From: Phycicoccus sp. Soil748
GTDB taxonomy: Bacteria > Actinomycetota > Actinomycetes > Actinomycetales > Dermatophilaceae
Length of the DNA stretch: 47,888 bases
NCBI RefSeq assembly: GCF_001428025.1
Contig: NZ_LMSC01000012.1
Coordinates: 371,798 to 419,685 of the forward strand
Direction: 5' to 3'
The position numbers and the translations under genes are program-made. This document shows positions 29,947 to 36,794 of this stretch, one piece after another. The notes beneath the pieces are model-generated. The model was not told the origin of the DNA and ran no database searches. It saw nothing but the letters and a program-made list of their open reading frames with translations. Position 1 is the stretch's first letter. Every line of letters starts with the position of its first letter.

Positions 29947-29952
29947 ATTATG
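29947..29952 (-). promoter_or_regulatory. -10 box CATAAT of the LAL regulator gene, leaderless geometry
   Basis: CATAAT on the minus strand ends 7 bases before the GTG at 29939 and no Shine-Dalgarno sequence intervenes. It supports a separate promoter for the regulator, downstream of the small genes. Confidence 0.45.
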
Positions 29953-30006
29953 TCGGAGGGCACCGACGTCGTGGGGTGGGTCCGGGGGGCCGCGGTGGCC
30001 GCCACG

Positions 30007-30183
30007 TCAGGCGGTGCGAGCCACGCCGTGGCGGTGGTGCAGCCGCGGTGCTCGGCTGAGCAGCGCGAGGGCTGCACCGTGGTGTCGGCGGGCACGCCGC
30101 GCGGTGGGCAGCCCGGAGGCCAGCCTCTCGCGGCGGTAGTCGACCTCTGCGGTGACGAACAGCGGGTCTGCGGTGATGCTCAT
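30007..30183 (-). CDS. Small basic protein, first of two related genes upstream of the LAL regulator
   Basis: A 58-residue protein of unknown function. The first 20 residues follow the pattern T-A-x-P-L-x-V-x-A-E-V/L-x-aromatic-basic-x-E-x-L that it shares with the next gene (positions 4-21 of each). The rest is Arg- and His-rich (RRARRHH, LHHRHG). GGAG lies 5 bases before the ATG at 30183. It is preceded, 70 bp upstream, by a 15-bp element that is repeated in front of its relative. No transmembrane segment or signal peptide is seen. The gene is real on the evidence of the ribosome site plus the paired paralogue; the function cannot be guessed. Confidence 0.6.
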   Translation of the reverse strand: MSITADPLFVTAEVDYRRERLASGLPTARRARRHHGAALALLSRAPRLHHRHGVARTA

Positions 30184-30252
30184 GGTGCTCTCCTTCGACG
30201 GTCGTGCTCTGGTGGTGTGGTTCCACGCTGCGGTCCTGAGGTGCCTGCCCAC

Positions 30253-30267
30253 ATGGGGCAGGTGCCC
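30253..30267 (-). promoter_or_regulatory. Copy 1 of a duplicated 15-bp palindromic element
   Basis: ATGGGGCAGGTGCCC on the plus strand, containing the dyad GGGCA-GG-TGCCC, is identical to the copy at 30587-30601. It lies 70 bp upstream of the start of the 58-residue gene. A second conserved block, GCTGCGNTCCTGAGG, adjoins both copies on the gene-proximal side. In this copy CCTGCCC at 30244-30250 also mirrors GGGCAGG, extending the dyad. Confidence 0.6.
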
Positions 30268-30321
30268 TATTCGGCGGCGCGCTCCGGAGCGGGGGCCTCA
30301 GACAGGCCCTCGGACGGGCCC

Positions 30322-30513
30322 TCAGACAGGGCGGGGCGTGTGCCGCGGTCGCCGCGCGGAGAGGCGCACGACCAACCTGCGCCAGGGGTGGCTGCCTCTG
30401 GTGGCGTGCCGCGTGTGGGCGCTCGCGGTCGTCGCGAGGTTGGCGCCGCCGAGGCTCTCCTGCTTCCACTGCAGCTCGGCGAGGACCGTGAGGGGGTGGG
30501 CGGTGAGGTTCAT
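30322..30513 (-). CDS. Small basic protein, second related gene upstream of the LAL regulator
   Basis: A 63-residue protein that begins like its neighbour (L-T-A-H-P-L-T-V-L-A-E-L-Q-W) and then turns into a Thr/Ala and Arg-rich tail. The sequence GAGGAG stands 6 bases before the ATG at 30513, a better ribosome site than most genes here have. The same 15-bp palindromic element as in the neighbour lies 74 bp upstream. The two proteins share the N-terminal pattern but diverge afterwards, so they look like old duplicates. The function is unknown, and no homologue can be named from sequence alone. Confidence 0.6.
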   Translation of the reverse strand: MNLTAHPLTVLAELQWKQESLGGANLATTASAHTRHATRGSHPWRRLVVRLSARRPRHTPRPV

Positions 30514-30586
30514 GTCTTCTCCTCGGGTGGGACGTCCCCGGGTGGGGCGCTGCAGTCGAGGCTGCGCTCCTGAGGCCCCCTCGGGC

Positions 30587-30601
30587 ATGGGGCAGGTGCC
30601 C
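30587..30601 (-). promoter_or_regulatory. Copy 2 of the duplicated 15-bp palindromic element
   Basis: ATGGGGCAGGTGCCC, identical to copy 1, 74 bp upstream of the 63-residue gene. The flanking block GCTGCGCTCCTGAGG is one base different from that of copy 1. On the other side it lies 46 bp before the -10 box of the divergent ABC transporter gene, so it could influence both directions. Confidence 0.6.
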
Positions 30602-30646
30602 AGTCCTCACCGGCGCCCCGTGGCACTGAGGTGGGCGCGTCGCGCC

Positions 30647-30652
30647 TAGACT
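30647..30652 (+). promoter_or_regulatory. -10 box TAGACT of the ABC transporter pair, leaderless geometry
   Basis: TAGACT ends 6 bases before the GTG at 30659 and there is no ribosome-binding site. No clear -35 box is visible. Confidence 0.5.
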
Positions 30653-30658
30653 CGGGGC

Positions 30659-31378
30659 GTGCCACCAGCAGTCGTCGTCCAGGGCCTCGCCAAGCGCTAC
30701 CGCGGCGTCGTCGCCCTCGACGGAGCGACGTGGACCGCGTCCGCAGGCCGGGTCACCGCCGTGCTGGGACCCAACGGCGCCGGCAAGACGACGATGGTCG
30801 AGTGCTGCGAGGGCCTGCGCCGTCCTGACTCCGGCGAGGTGCGCGTCCTCGGCACCGACCCCTGGCACGCGGCTGCCGACCACCGCGCCCGCGTCGGCGT
30901 GATGCTTCAGGACGGCGGCCTGCCCAACTCCGCCCGCCCCCTGCCCCTGCTGCGCCACCTCCGTTCCCTGTATGCCGCGCCGGCCGACCTCGAGGGACCG
31001 GAGGGGCTCGTCGCCCGCCTGGGCATCGGCGCCTTCGGCGCGACGTCGGTGCGCCGACTGTCCGGCGGCCAGCGCCAGCGGGTCGCGCTCGCGGCCGCGC
31101 TCGTCGGACGGCCCGAGGTCGCCTTCCTCGACGAGCCGAGCGCCGGCCTCGACCCGCACGCCCGACTCGACGTCTGGGACCTCGTCCGCGAGGTCGCCGA
31201 CGCGGGCGCAGCCGTGGTCCTCACGACCCACTCGTTCGAGGAGGCCGAGCGCCTGGCCGACCACATCGTCGTCGTGGCCGCGGGTCGCGTCGTGGCCGAG
31301 GGCACGCTCGACGAGGTCACGGCCGGCCAGCGGCTCGAGGACCGCTACTTCGCCCTCACCCGCAAGGCGGTCGCATGA
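30659..31378 (+). CDS. ABC transporter ATP-binding protein (exporter type)
   Basis: A 239-residue single ATPase domain with Walker A LGPNGAGKTTMVE near 33-45, Q-loop MLQDGG, signature LSGGQRQR and Walker B VAFLDEPSAGLD, followed by an H-loop (TTHSFEEAE). It pairs with the next gene, whose ATG overlaps its stop by 4 bases (ATGA). Together they form an ABC-2 exporter. A similar pair stands next to ctaA in Mycobacterium (Rv1457c-Rv1458c region), so the linkage to heme A synthesis is old. The substrate is unknown. Confidence 0.92.
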   Translation: MPPAVVVQGLAKRYRGVVALDGATWTASAGRVTAVLGPNGAGKTTMVECCEGLRRPDSGEVRVLGTDPWHAAADHRARVGVMLQDGGLPNSARPLPLLRHLRSLYAAPADLEGPEGLVARLGIGAFGATSVRRLSGGQRQRVALAAALVGRPEVAFLDEPSAGLDPHARLDVWDLVREVADAGAAVVLTTHSFEEAERLADHIVVVAAGRVVAEGTLDEVTAGQRLEDRYFALTRKAVA

Positions 31379-32130
31379 CCACCGCCACCGCCGCGGCCCC
31401 TGCCCGCGCCCGCGTGCTCTCGCAGGCCCGGTTCGAGGCCGTCACCCTCCTGCGCAACGGCGAGCAGCTGCTCGTGGCCCTCGTCCTGCCCATAGCCGTC
31501 CTCGTCGGGCTCGTGTCGACCACCGGCATCTCGGTGGGCAGCGGACGACGCGTCGACCTCGTGGTGCCCGGCGTGCTGGCCCTGTGCGTGATCTCGTCCG
31601 CCTTCACCGGCCAGGCGATCTCCGTGGGTTTCGACCGCCGCTACGGCGTGCTGCGGCTGCTCGGGGTCTCGCCCCTGGGCCGCACCGGGCTGCTCGCGGC
31701 GAAAGCCACCGCGGTCCTGTCGGTCATCGGCCTGCAGCTCGTGGTCCTCGGCGCGGTAGGCCTCGCACTCGGCTGGAACCCGGCGTGGTCCGGGGTGCCG
31801 GCTGCGCTGGTGTCGGTGCTGCTGGGGACGTGGGCGTTCGTGGCCCTGGCCCTGCTGCTCGGCGGAACGCTGCGGGCCGAGGGCGTGCTCGCCCTCGCCA
31901 ACCTCGTGTGGCTGGTCCTGCTCGCCCTCGGCGGCGTCGTGATCGCCGGGAGCGAGCTGCCGGACCGGTTTGCCCCGGTCGTGGCGCTCCTCCCCTCGGC
32001 GGCCCTCGGCGACAGCCTGCGGGTCGCGCTGGTCCACGGGTCGGTGAGCCTCTCGGACTGGGCCGTCCTGGTCGTGTGGGGCGCGCTCGCCACCGCGCTG
32101 GCCCGGCGCCTGTTCCGCTGGAGCGACTGA
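31375..32130 (+). CDS. ABC-2 type transporter permease
   Basis: A 251-residue membrane protein with about six hydrophobic helices, including LLVALVLPIAVLVGLVS, LVVPGVLALCVISSAFTG, VLSVIGLQLVVLGAVGLAL and ALVSVLLGTWAFVALALLL. It forms the membrane part of the exporter whose ATPase is encoded just upstream with a 4-base overlap. The topology fits the ABC-2 family, with short cytoplasmic ends and a conserved glycine-rich third helix. A long reading frame on the opposite strand overlaps its second half; codon pattern and family match clearly favour this strand. Confidence 0.9.
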   Translation: MTTATAAAPARARVLSQARFEAVTLLRNGEQLLVALVLPIAVLVGLVSTTGISVGSGRRVDLVVPGVLALCVISSAFTGQAISVGFDRRYGVLRLLGVSPLGRTGLLAAKATAVLSVIGLQLVVLGAVGLALGWNPAWSGVPAALVSVLLGTWAFVALALLLGGTLRAEGVLALANLVWLVLLALGGVVIAGSELPDRFAPVVALLPSAALGDSLRVALVHGSVSLSDWAVLVVWGALATALARRLFRWSD

Positions 32131-32531
32131 GCCGACAGCTCCCGACGGAACCCCACCACCGTCGCAACCAGGGCGACGCCACCGACCAGCCAGGCACCCT
32201 CGCGGGCACCGAACCCCGCCCAGCCCTCGACGCCCCAGTCGGCCACCGGCGTCCGCTCAGCCTGCAGTGCGCCGGCGCACACGACCTGGACCAGCACGAC
32301 CGCGCCGCCCAGGGCCGTCGGGCACACCAGCCACGCTCGTCGCAGGAGCCTGCCCCTGCGCTGGGCCGGCCTCAGCACCCAGGCCGCGGCCGCCCCGCCC
32401 AGGCACAGCACGCCGGTCAACAGGTCCGACACGACGGCGGCCGCGCTCGATTCGTGGACGACCCCGTGGAGGTGCGTCGCGGCCAGGAACAGCATCGCGA
32501 CGACAGCCACCGGCCATGCTCGCTGCGTCAT
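31641..32531 (-). CDS. Four-helix membrane protein with an antisense-extended reading frame
   Basis: The first 135 or so residues (from the ATG at 32531) form four hydrophobic segments: AWPVAVVAMLFLAATHLHG, VVSDLLTGVLCLGGAAAAWV, AWLVCPTALGGAVVLVQVV and GAWLVGGVALVATVVGF. This part lies between the permease and ctaA and looks like a genuine small membrane protein. No stop follows in frame, so the frame runs 490 bp more, antisense to the permease, giving an Arg/Ser/Thr-rich tail that is probably not functional. The true 3' end may have been lost by a frameshift, or the extension may be tolerated. There is no good ribosome-binding site. Family unknown. Confidence 0.5.
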   Translation of the reverse strand: MTQRAWPVAVVAMLFLAATHLHGVVHESSAAAVVSDLLTGVLCLGGAAAAWVLRPAQRRGRLLRRAWLVCPTALGGAVVLVQVVCAGALQAERTPVADWGVEGWAGFGAREGAWLVGGVALVATVVGFRRELSAQSLQRNRRRASAVASAPHTTRTAQSERLTDPWTSATRRLSPRAAEGRSATTGANRSGSSLPAITTPPRASRTSHTRLARASTPSARSVPPSSRARATNAHVPSSTDTSAAGTPDHAGFQPSARPTAPRTTSCRPMTDRTAVAFAASSPVRPRGETPSSRSTP

Positions 32532-32596
32532 GCCACCAGTCAGGCAGCGACGAGGCCGGCCCACCATGGGGTGTCTCCCCCACGCACCTCGGGGTT

Positions 32597-32621
32597 CCCC
32601 CTGAGACGTACCCTCAGGGGG
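32597..32621 (+). promoter_or_regulatory. Inverted repeat spanning the -10 box and start codon of ctaA
   Basis: CCCCCTGAG, 7 bases, CTCAGGGGG is a perfect 9-bp dyad. Between and within the arms lies the -10 box TACCCT (32609-32614), which ends 6 bases before the GTG at 32621; the last G of the right arm is the first base of the start codon. A repressor bound here would block both the promoter and the leaderless start. Additional GGGG/CCCC runs sit just upstream (32570-32600). Confidence 0.55.
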
Positions 32622-33562
32622 TGACCGCAGCACCCGTCTCGACGTCCCGCCCCACCCCCGTGGCGGCCACAGCGAGCGCCACCTGGCTCCCCCGCATCCT
32701 CCTCGCCAACCTCGTCGTCGAGGTGCTCATCGTCGTCACCGGCGGCCTCGTCCGGCTCACCGGCAGCGGTCTCGGGTGCCCGACCTGGCCGGAGTGCGTG
32801 CCGGGCTCCTTCACGCCGGTCCCCCACCAGGCCGAGGGCTACCACCGCTACATCGAGTACGGCAACCGCACCCTCACCAGCGTCGTCAGCATCGCCGCCC
32901 TGCTGGCGGTCGTCGCGGTCTGGCGCTGGGCCGGCCGGCGCCGCGACCTGCTCGTCCCCGCCTTTGTCGTCCTCGGTGGGGTCGCCGTCCAGGCCGTCCT
33001 CGGCGGGATCACGGTCCTCACCGGCCTGAGCCCGCTGACGGTGGCCGCCCACTTCCTGGTGTCGATGGTGCTCGTCGCGGCGGCTGCCTACCTCTACTTC
33101 CGCGCGCAGGAACCCGCCGGCGCGCGGCCACTGGTGGTCCACCCGCTGGCCGAGCGGCTCGGCTGGGCCACGTCCGCGGTGGGCGCGGTGGTGCTGGCCC
33201 TCGGCACCGTCGTGACCGGTTCGGGGCCGCACTCCGGTGACGCCAAGGACCCGGCCCGGTTCGGCTTCGACCCCCGTACCGTGTCCTGGCTGCACGCCGA
33301 CGCCGTGATGCTCTTCGTGGGCCTGGTCCTGGCCGTGTGGGTTGCTGCCCGCCTCACCGGTACGCGGCCGGAGCCCGCCCGCGCCTGGGCCGCCGTCGCT
33401 GCGGTGACCGTCGCCCAGGGTGTCGTGGGCTACACGCAGTACTTCACCGGCCTGCCCTGGCCGGTGGTGGTCCTGCACATGCTGCTCGCCACCCTGCTGG
33501 TGGTCGCCCTCACCCGCGCGGTCGTGCGCCAGCGTGCCGCCGCCCACGTCTCGGCGGCCTGA
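32621..33562 (+). CDS. ctaA: Heme A synthase (COX15/CtaA family)
   Basis: It oxidises heme O to heme A for aa3-type cytochrome oxidase. The 313-residue membrane protein has about eight helices. It has the paired extracytoplasmic cysteines Cys53 and Cys59 (LGCPTWPECVPG), the conserved Glu79 in YIEYGNR, and four heme-ligand-type histidines, of which HFLVSM, WLHADAVMLF and VLHMLLA are in helices. The GTG start fits the family and sits 6 bases after a -10 box, inside an inverted repeat. It acts after CtaB, encoded 2 kb downstream on the other strand, and with the SURF1 protein. Confidence 0.92.
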   Translation: MTAAPVSTSRPTPVAATASATWLPRILLANLVVEVLIVVTGGLVRLTGSGLGCPTWPECVPGSFTPVPHQAEGYHRYIEYGNRTLTSVVSIAALLAVVAVWRWAGRRRDLLVPAFVVLGGVAVQAVLGGITVLTGLSPLTVAAHFLVSMVLVAAAAYLYFRAQEPAGARPLVVHPLAERLGWATSAVGAVVLALGTVVTGSGPHSGDAKDPARFGFDPRTVSWLHADAVMLFVGLVLAVWVAARLTGTRPEPARAWAAVAAVTVAQGVVGYTQYFTGLPWPVVVLHMLLATLLVVALTRAVVRQRAAAHVSAA

Positions 33563-33603
33563 AGGCCTGCACCACCGACCCCCCACGGGTGCATACTCGG
33601 CCC

Positions 33604-33795
33604 ATGGGGACGATGAGGGGGACCATCAACCGTCGGGTGGCGCTGCGGCTCGTGCTGGCGCTCGTGGCCGTCTGGGCGTTCTGGCAGGCCGCGCAGCCGA
33701 CAGCCGAGTGCAGCCAGTGGGGTCAGGCCAGCCCCGTGGAGACCGCCATGCCGGCCACCGGCATCGTGCAGACGCCAGTGGGCTGCCAACGCTGA
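33604..33795 (+). CDS. Small hypothetical membrane-anchored or secreted protein
   Basis: A 63-residue protein with a basic start (MRGTINRRVALR) and one hydrophobic segment at about 13-29 (LVLALVAVWAFWQAAQ). This would serve as a signal anchor, leaving a short outside tail with two cysteines (in AECSQ and VGCQR) that could form a disulfide. A CATACT sequence 6 bases before the ATG fits a leaderless promoter. It stands between ctaA and the ArsR-like regulator on the same strand, and its stop codon abuts the long inverted repeat. Unknown function; the short length keeps confidence moderate. Confidence 0.5.
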   Translation: MGTMRGTINRRVALRLVLALVAVWAFWQAAQPTAECSQWGQASPVETAMPATGIVQTPVGCQR

Positions 33796-33845
33796 ACCCC
33801 TATTGCACAAGGATTCTTGTGCAATAGGGGTTGTACAACTAGTCT
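33795..33845 (+). promoter_or_regulatory. Operator and promoter region of the ArsR-like regulator, three TTGYRCAA boxes
   Basis: A perfect 17-bp inverted repeat (AACCCCTATTGCACAAG, 4-base loop, and its complement, 33795-33832) is followed by the perfect palindrome GTTGTACAAC (33830-33839) and a -10 box TAGTCT (33840-33845) ending 6 bases before the ATG at 33852. Inside these lie three related 8-mers, TTGCACAA at 33803, TTGTGCAA at 33817 and TTGTACAA at 33831, exactly 14 bp apart. The middle one coincides with the -35 position. The hairpin could also end the upstream transcript. Confidence 0.7.
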
Positions 33846-33851
33846 TGCGGC

Positions 33852-34430
33852 ATGCCACCAGAACGTGACGGCGTGCGCCGCATCACCGAGGCCAAGGCCC
33901 TGTCCGCCATGGCCAACCCGTTCCGCGCCCGGATGATGGACGCCCTGAAGGTCGACGGCCCGTCGACCGCCTCAGCACTCGCCCAGCGCACCGGCCAGGC
34001 GGTCGGCAGCGCCAGCCACCACCTCAAGGTCCTGGCCGAGGCAGGCCTCGTCGAGGAGGCACCCGAGCTGGCCAAGGACCGCCGCGAGCGCTGGTGGCGG
34101 CTGGTCGACCCCGGCACCCGGTGGTCCCGCGCCGACTTCGCCGACGACACCGCAGCCGTCACGGCCGCCTACGCCGCGGAGGCGCTGGCCCTGCAGCGGC
34201 AGTTCGAGCGGACCCGGGAGTGGAACGCCAACGCCGCCTCCGTCCCCGAGTGGGACGAGGCCGCCTTCGCCACCCAGAACTGGATGCGGCTCACCCCTGC
34301 CGAGCTCGGCGAGCTCTCGGTCGAGCTGGTCGACGTGCTCGTGCGCTGGTCGCGGCGCGAGGTGCCCGACGACGGGCAGGAGCGCGAACCCGTGTTCGTC
34401 TTCGCCCGAGGGTTCCCGGCCCAGCCGTGA
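33852..34430 (+). CDS. ArsR-like winged-helix transcriptional regulator
   Basis: A 192-residue regulator with an N-terminal winged helix-turn-helix: ALSAMANPFRARMMDALKVD, then STASALAQRTGQAVGSASHH as recognition helix region, and LKVLAEAGLVEEAPE as the wing. The C-terminal 100 residues form a charged ligand- or dimerisation region. No ArsR-type metal-binding CxC is present, so a small-molecule or unknown signal is likely. Its ATG is leaderless. It lies directly behind a strong palindromic operator and overlaps the MFS gene by 4 bases (GTGA), the usual layout of a repressor controlling an efflux pump. Confidence 0.85.
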   Translation: MPPERDGVRRITEAKALSAMANPFRARMMDALKVDGPSTASALAQRTGQAVGSASHHLKVLAEAGLVEEAPELAKDRRERWWRLVDPGTRWSRADFADDTAAVTAAYAAEALALQRQFERTREWNANAASVPEWDEAAFATQNWMRLTPAELGELSVELVDVLVRWSRREVPDDGQEREPVFVFARGFPAQP

Positions 34431-35749
34431 CGACCCGCCCCGCACCGGTTGCCGCAGCCCTCCCCCTGCGCCACAACCGGGACTTCAGCCTGCTCTGGTT
34501 CGGCGAGAGTGTCAGCGTCCTCGGCAACGCCACCACCTCGGTCCTGCTGCCGCTGCTCGCCGTCGTCGCGTTCGACGCCGGCCCGGGCTGGATGGGGCTG
34601 CTCACTGCCGCGGCGTGGGTGCCGTGGCTGGTCATCGGCCTGCCGGCGGGCGCCTGGGTGGACCGGCTGCCCGCCCGCCGGGTCATGGTCGCCAGCGACC
34701 TCGCCGCCGCGGCGGTCCTCGCCGGCGTGCCCGTGGCGTGGACCCTCGACCGGCTCACCCTCACCCACGTGGTCCTCGCCGCGCTCGGCAACGGTGTGTG
34801 CACCGTCTTCTTCCGCGCCGCGTACCCCGCGCTCGTCAGGCACGTCGCACCGCCCGCGCAGCAGGAGCAGGCGTTCGCGCGGCTGTTCGGCACCGAGTCG
34901 GCGATGCAGGTCGCCGGACCCGGGGTGGGTGGGCTGTTGGCGCAGCTCGGCTCGGCGGCCCTGGGCCTGGCCGTCGACGCCGCGAGCTTCCTGGTCTCGG
35001 CCGTCTGCCTCGCCAGGCTGCGGCTGGCCCCGACCCCGCACACCGACGCCACGGCGGTCGCGCCGCTGCGCACCCGCATCCGGGAGGGCGTCGACTACAT
35101 CCGCGGCGACCGGCTGCTGCGCTTCTTCACCGTGTTGGGCGGGGTGTCCAACTTCGGGCTCACCGGGTACGGCGCGCTGCTGGTCCTCTTCCTGGTGCGC
35201 GAGCTGCACCTCGCCCCTGCGGCGGTGGGTGCCGTCATGGCGACCGGGAGCCTCGGCGGGTTCCTCGGTGCGGCGGTCGCCACCCGCGTCTCCGCACGCC
35301 TCGGCAGCGCCCGCGCACTGGTGTGGCTGCAGGTCCTCGCCGGGCCCACCGCCCTGCTGCTCCCCCTGGCCACCCGGGGAGCCGGGCTGGTGCTGTTCGT
35401 CCTCGGCCAGCTGCTCGTCGGCACGGCGGTGGTCGCGGGCAACGTCATCCGCGGGGCCTGGCGCAACCGCTACGTGCCCGAGTCGATGGTCGCCCGGCAG
35501 GTCACCACCGCGCAGGTGGTCAACCTCGGCACCATGCCGCTGGCGGGGCTCGCCGCCGGCTGGCTGGGCAGCGGGCTGGGACTGCGGCCCACCATCGCGA
35601 TCATGGCGGCCATCCACGCGGTCGCCTGCCTGGCGATGTTCTGGAGCCCGCTGCGCGGTCTGCGCGACCTGCCCGACGACGCGGGTCAGCCGACCGGCAG
35701 GTGGAACAGCGGGTCGAGCGCGACGCCGAGGAACAGGATCCCGACGTAG
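34427..35749 (+). CDS. Major facilitator superfamily efflux transporter
   Basis: A 440-residue membrane protein with about 12 hydrophobic helices and the MFS loop motif [14 protein letters not shown] between helices 2 and 3. The general type resembles MFS_3/enterobactin- or macrolide-efflux exporters. The GTG start is inside the stop of the regulator (GTGA), so translation is coupled and expression should follow the operator upstream. The last 22 residues are encoded antisense to the end of ctaB; they are polar and lie outside the membrane core, so they look like an extension after loss of an earlier stop. The drug or substrate is unknown. Confidence 0.87.
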   Translation: MTTRPAPVAAALPLRHNRDFSLLWFGESVSVLGNATTSVLLPLLAVVAFDAGPGWMGLLTAAAWVPWLVIGLPAGAWVDRLPARRVMVASDLAAAAVLAGVPVAWTLDRLTLTHVVLAALGNGVCTVFFRAAYPALVRHVAPPAQQEQAFARLFGTESAMQVAGPGVGGLLAQLGSAALGLAVDAASFLVSAVCLARLRLAPTPHTDATAVAPLRTRIREGVDYIRGDRLLRFFTVLGGVSNFGLTGYGALLVLFLVRELHLAPAAVGAVMATGSLGGFLGAAVATRVSARLGSARALVWLQVLAGPTALLLPLATRGAGLVLFVLGQLLVGTAVVAGNVIRGAWRNRYVPESMVARQVTTAQVVNLGTMPLAGLAAGWLGSGLGLRPTIAIMAAIHAVACLAMFWSPLRGLRDLPDDAGQPTGRWNSGSSATPRNRIPT

Positions 35750-36630
35750 GTGATGGAGAAGTGGAACAGCCGCATCGGTCGCAGCACCTTCGGACCCTCG
35801 CCGGCCTTGGCTGCGCGCAGCAGGCGGTGTGCCTCGGCGAGGAACATCGCACCGGTGACGACCGCGGTGACGAGGTAGAGCCAGCCCATCGGGTGGACCC
35901 ACACGAGCACCAGCGACGCGGCGACCATGGCCCACGAGTAGGCGACGATCTGCCTGGCCACCACGACGAACCGCTCCACGACCGGGAGCATCGGCACGTG
36001 CGCGGCGGCGTAGTCGTCCTTGAACTTCATCGACAGCGGCCAGTAGTGCGGCGGCGTCCAGAAGAAGATGACGAGGAAGAGCATCACGGCCGACCACGAC
36101 AGCGAGTTCGCGACCGCGGACCAGCCGATCAACACCGGCATGCAACCGGCGGCGCCGCCCCAGACGATGTTCTGGGCGGTGCGGCGCTTGAGGACCATGG
36201 TGTAGCCCACGGCGTACATGAGGATCGCGCCCAGCGACAGCGCGGCCGACAGCCAGTTGACGAACAGCGCGAACCAGACCGTCGAGGCCACGGTCAGGAC
36301 GGCGCCGAACACCAGTCCCTCGCGCGGCGTGATCTCGCCGGTCACCATGGGGCGGTTGCTCGTGCGGTGCATCTCCGCGTCGATGTCGCGGTCGTAGACG
36401 CAGTTGAACGTGTTGGCCGCGCCGGCACTGAGTGCACCGCCGACCAGCGTCGCCACGATGAGCAGCAGCGAGGGCACGCCACCCTGGGCCAGGAACATCA
36501 CCGGCACGGTCGTCACGAGCAGCAGCTCGATGATGCGTGGCTTGGTGAGGGCGAGGTAGGCCGCGGCCTTGCGCCGCCGGGGCGGAGCGGGGGACGCGGA
36601 GATCCGGGCAGTCGGATCGAGTGCGGTCAC
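35686..36630 (-). CDS. ctaB: Protoheme IX farnesyltransferase (heme O synthase)
   Basis: A UbiA-type prenyltransferase that adds a farnesyl group to heme B, giving heme O, the substrate of CtaA. The 314-residue membrane protein has the polyprenyl-diphosphate motif [17 protein letters not shown] near 73-89 and the helices typical of CtaB, including [20 protein letters not shown] at the start. I chose the GTG at 36630 because AAGGA lies 5 bases upstream; earlier in-frame starts reach into the promoter region. It is divergent from tkt, with the ctaB-tkt order known from mycobacteria. Confidence 0.93.
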   Translation of the reverse strand: MTALDPTARISASPAPPRRRKAAAYLALTKPRIIELLLVTTVPVMFLAQGGVPSLLLIVATLVGGALSAGAANTFNCVYDRDIDAEMHRTSNRPMVTGEITPREGLVFGAVLTVASTVWFALFVNWLSAALSLGAILMYAVGYTMVLKRRTAQNIVWGGAAGCMPVLIGWSAVANSLSWSAVMLFLVIFFWTPPHYWPLSMKFKDDYAAAHVPMLPVVERFVVVARQIVAYSWAMVAASLVLVWVHPMGWLYLVTAVVTGAMFLAEAHRLLRAAKAGEGPKVLRPMRLFHFSITYVGILFLGVALDPLFHLPVG

Positions 36631-36673
36631 GGCGTCCTTCGCGGGTGCTGCTGGGGGGCTGGCGGGCGCGCCC

Positions 36674-36679
36674 AGTCTA
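36674..36679 (-). promoter_or_regulatory. Candidate -10 box TAGACT of ctaB
   Basis: TAGACT on the minus strand lies 43 bp upstream of the ctaB GTG, giving a leader of about 36 nt that contains the AAGGA ribosome site. Confidence 0.45.
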
Positions 36680-36738
36680 TCCCCGGCCGGAGGGTGCCGA
36701 CCGACGGGACTCGATGCGACGCGGCTCACGCTCAGGAC

Positions 36739-36744
36739 TAGTCT
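36739..36744 (+). promoter_or_regulatory. Candidate -10 box TAGTCT of the pentose-phosphate operon
   Basis: TAGTCT lies 50 bp upstream of the tkt GTG, allowing a leader of about 43 nt with a GAGGAG ribosome site. No clear -35 box was found. Confidence 0.45.
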
Positions 36745-36794
36745 CGGACCCGTTGTCGTGCGACGCCTGCAGCTCAGTGTGAGGAGAACCATCC

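Noticed and set aside
29940-30095. Longer start for the LAL regulator at 30095
   Set aside because: It would overlap the 58-residue gene by 89 bp, adds a Thr/Pro/Ala leader and has no ribosome site; the GTG at 29939 has a -10 box at the right distance.
30096-30660. Mobile-element remnant around the small paralogues
   Set aside because: The duplicated blocks are promoter elements in direct orientation; there are no terminal inverted repeats, target duplications or transposase fragments.
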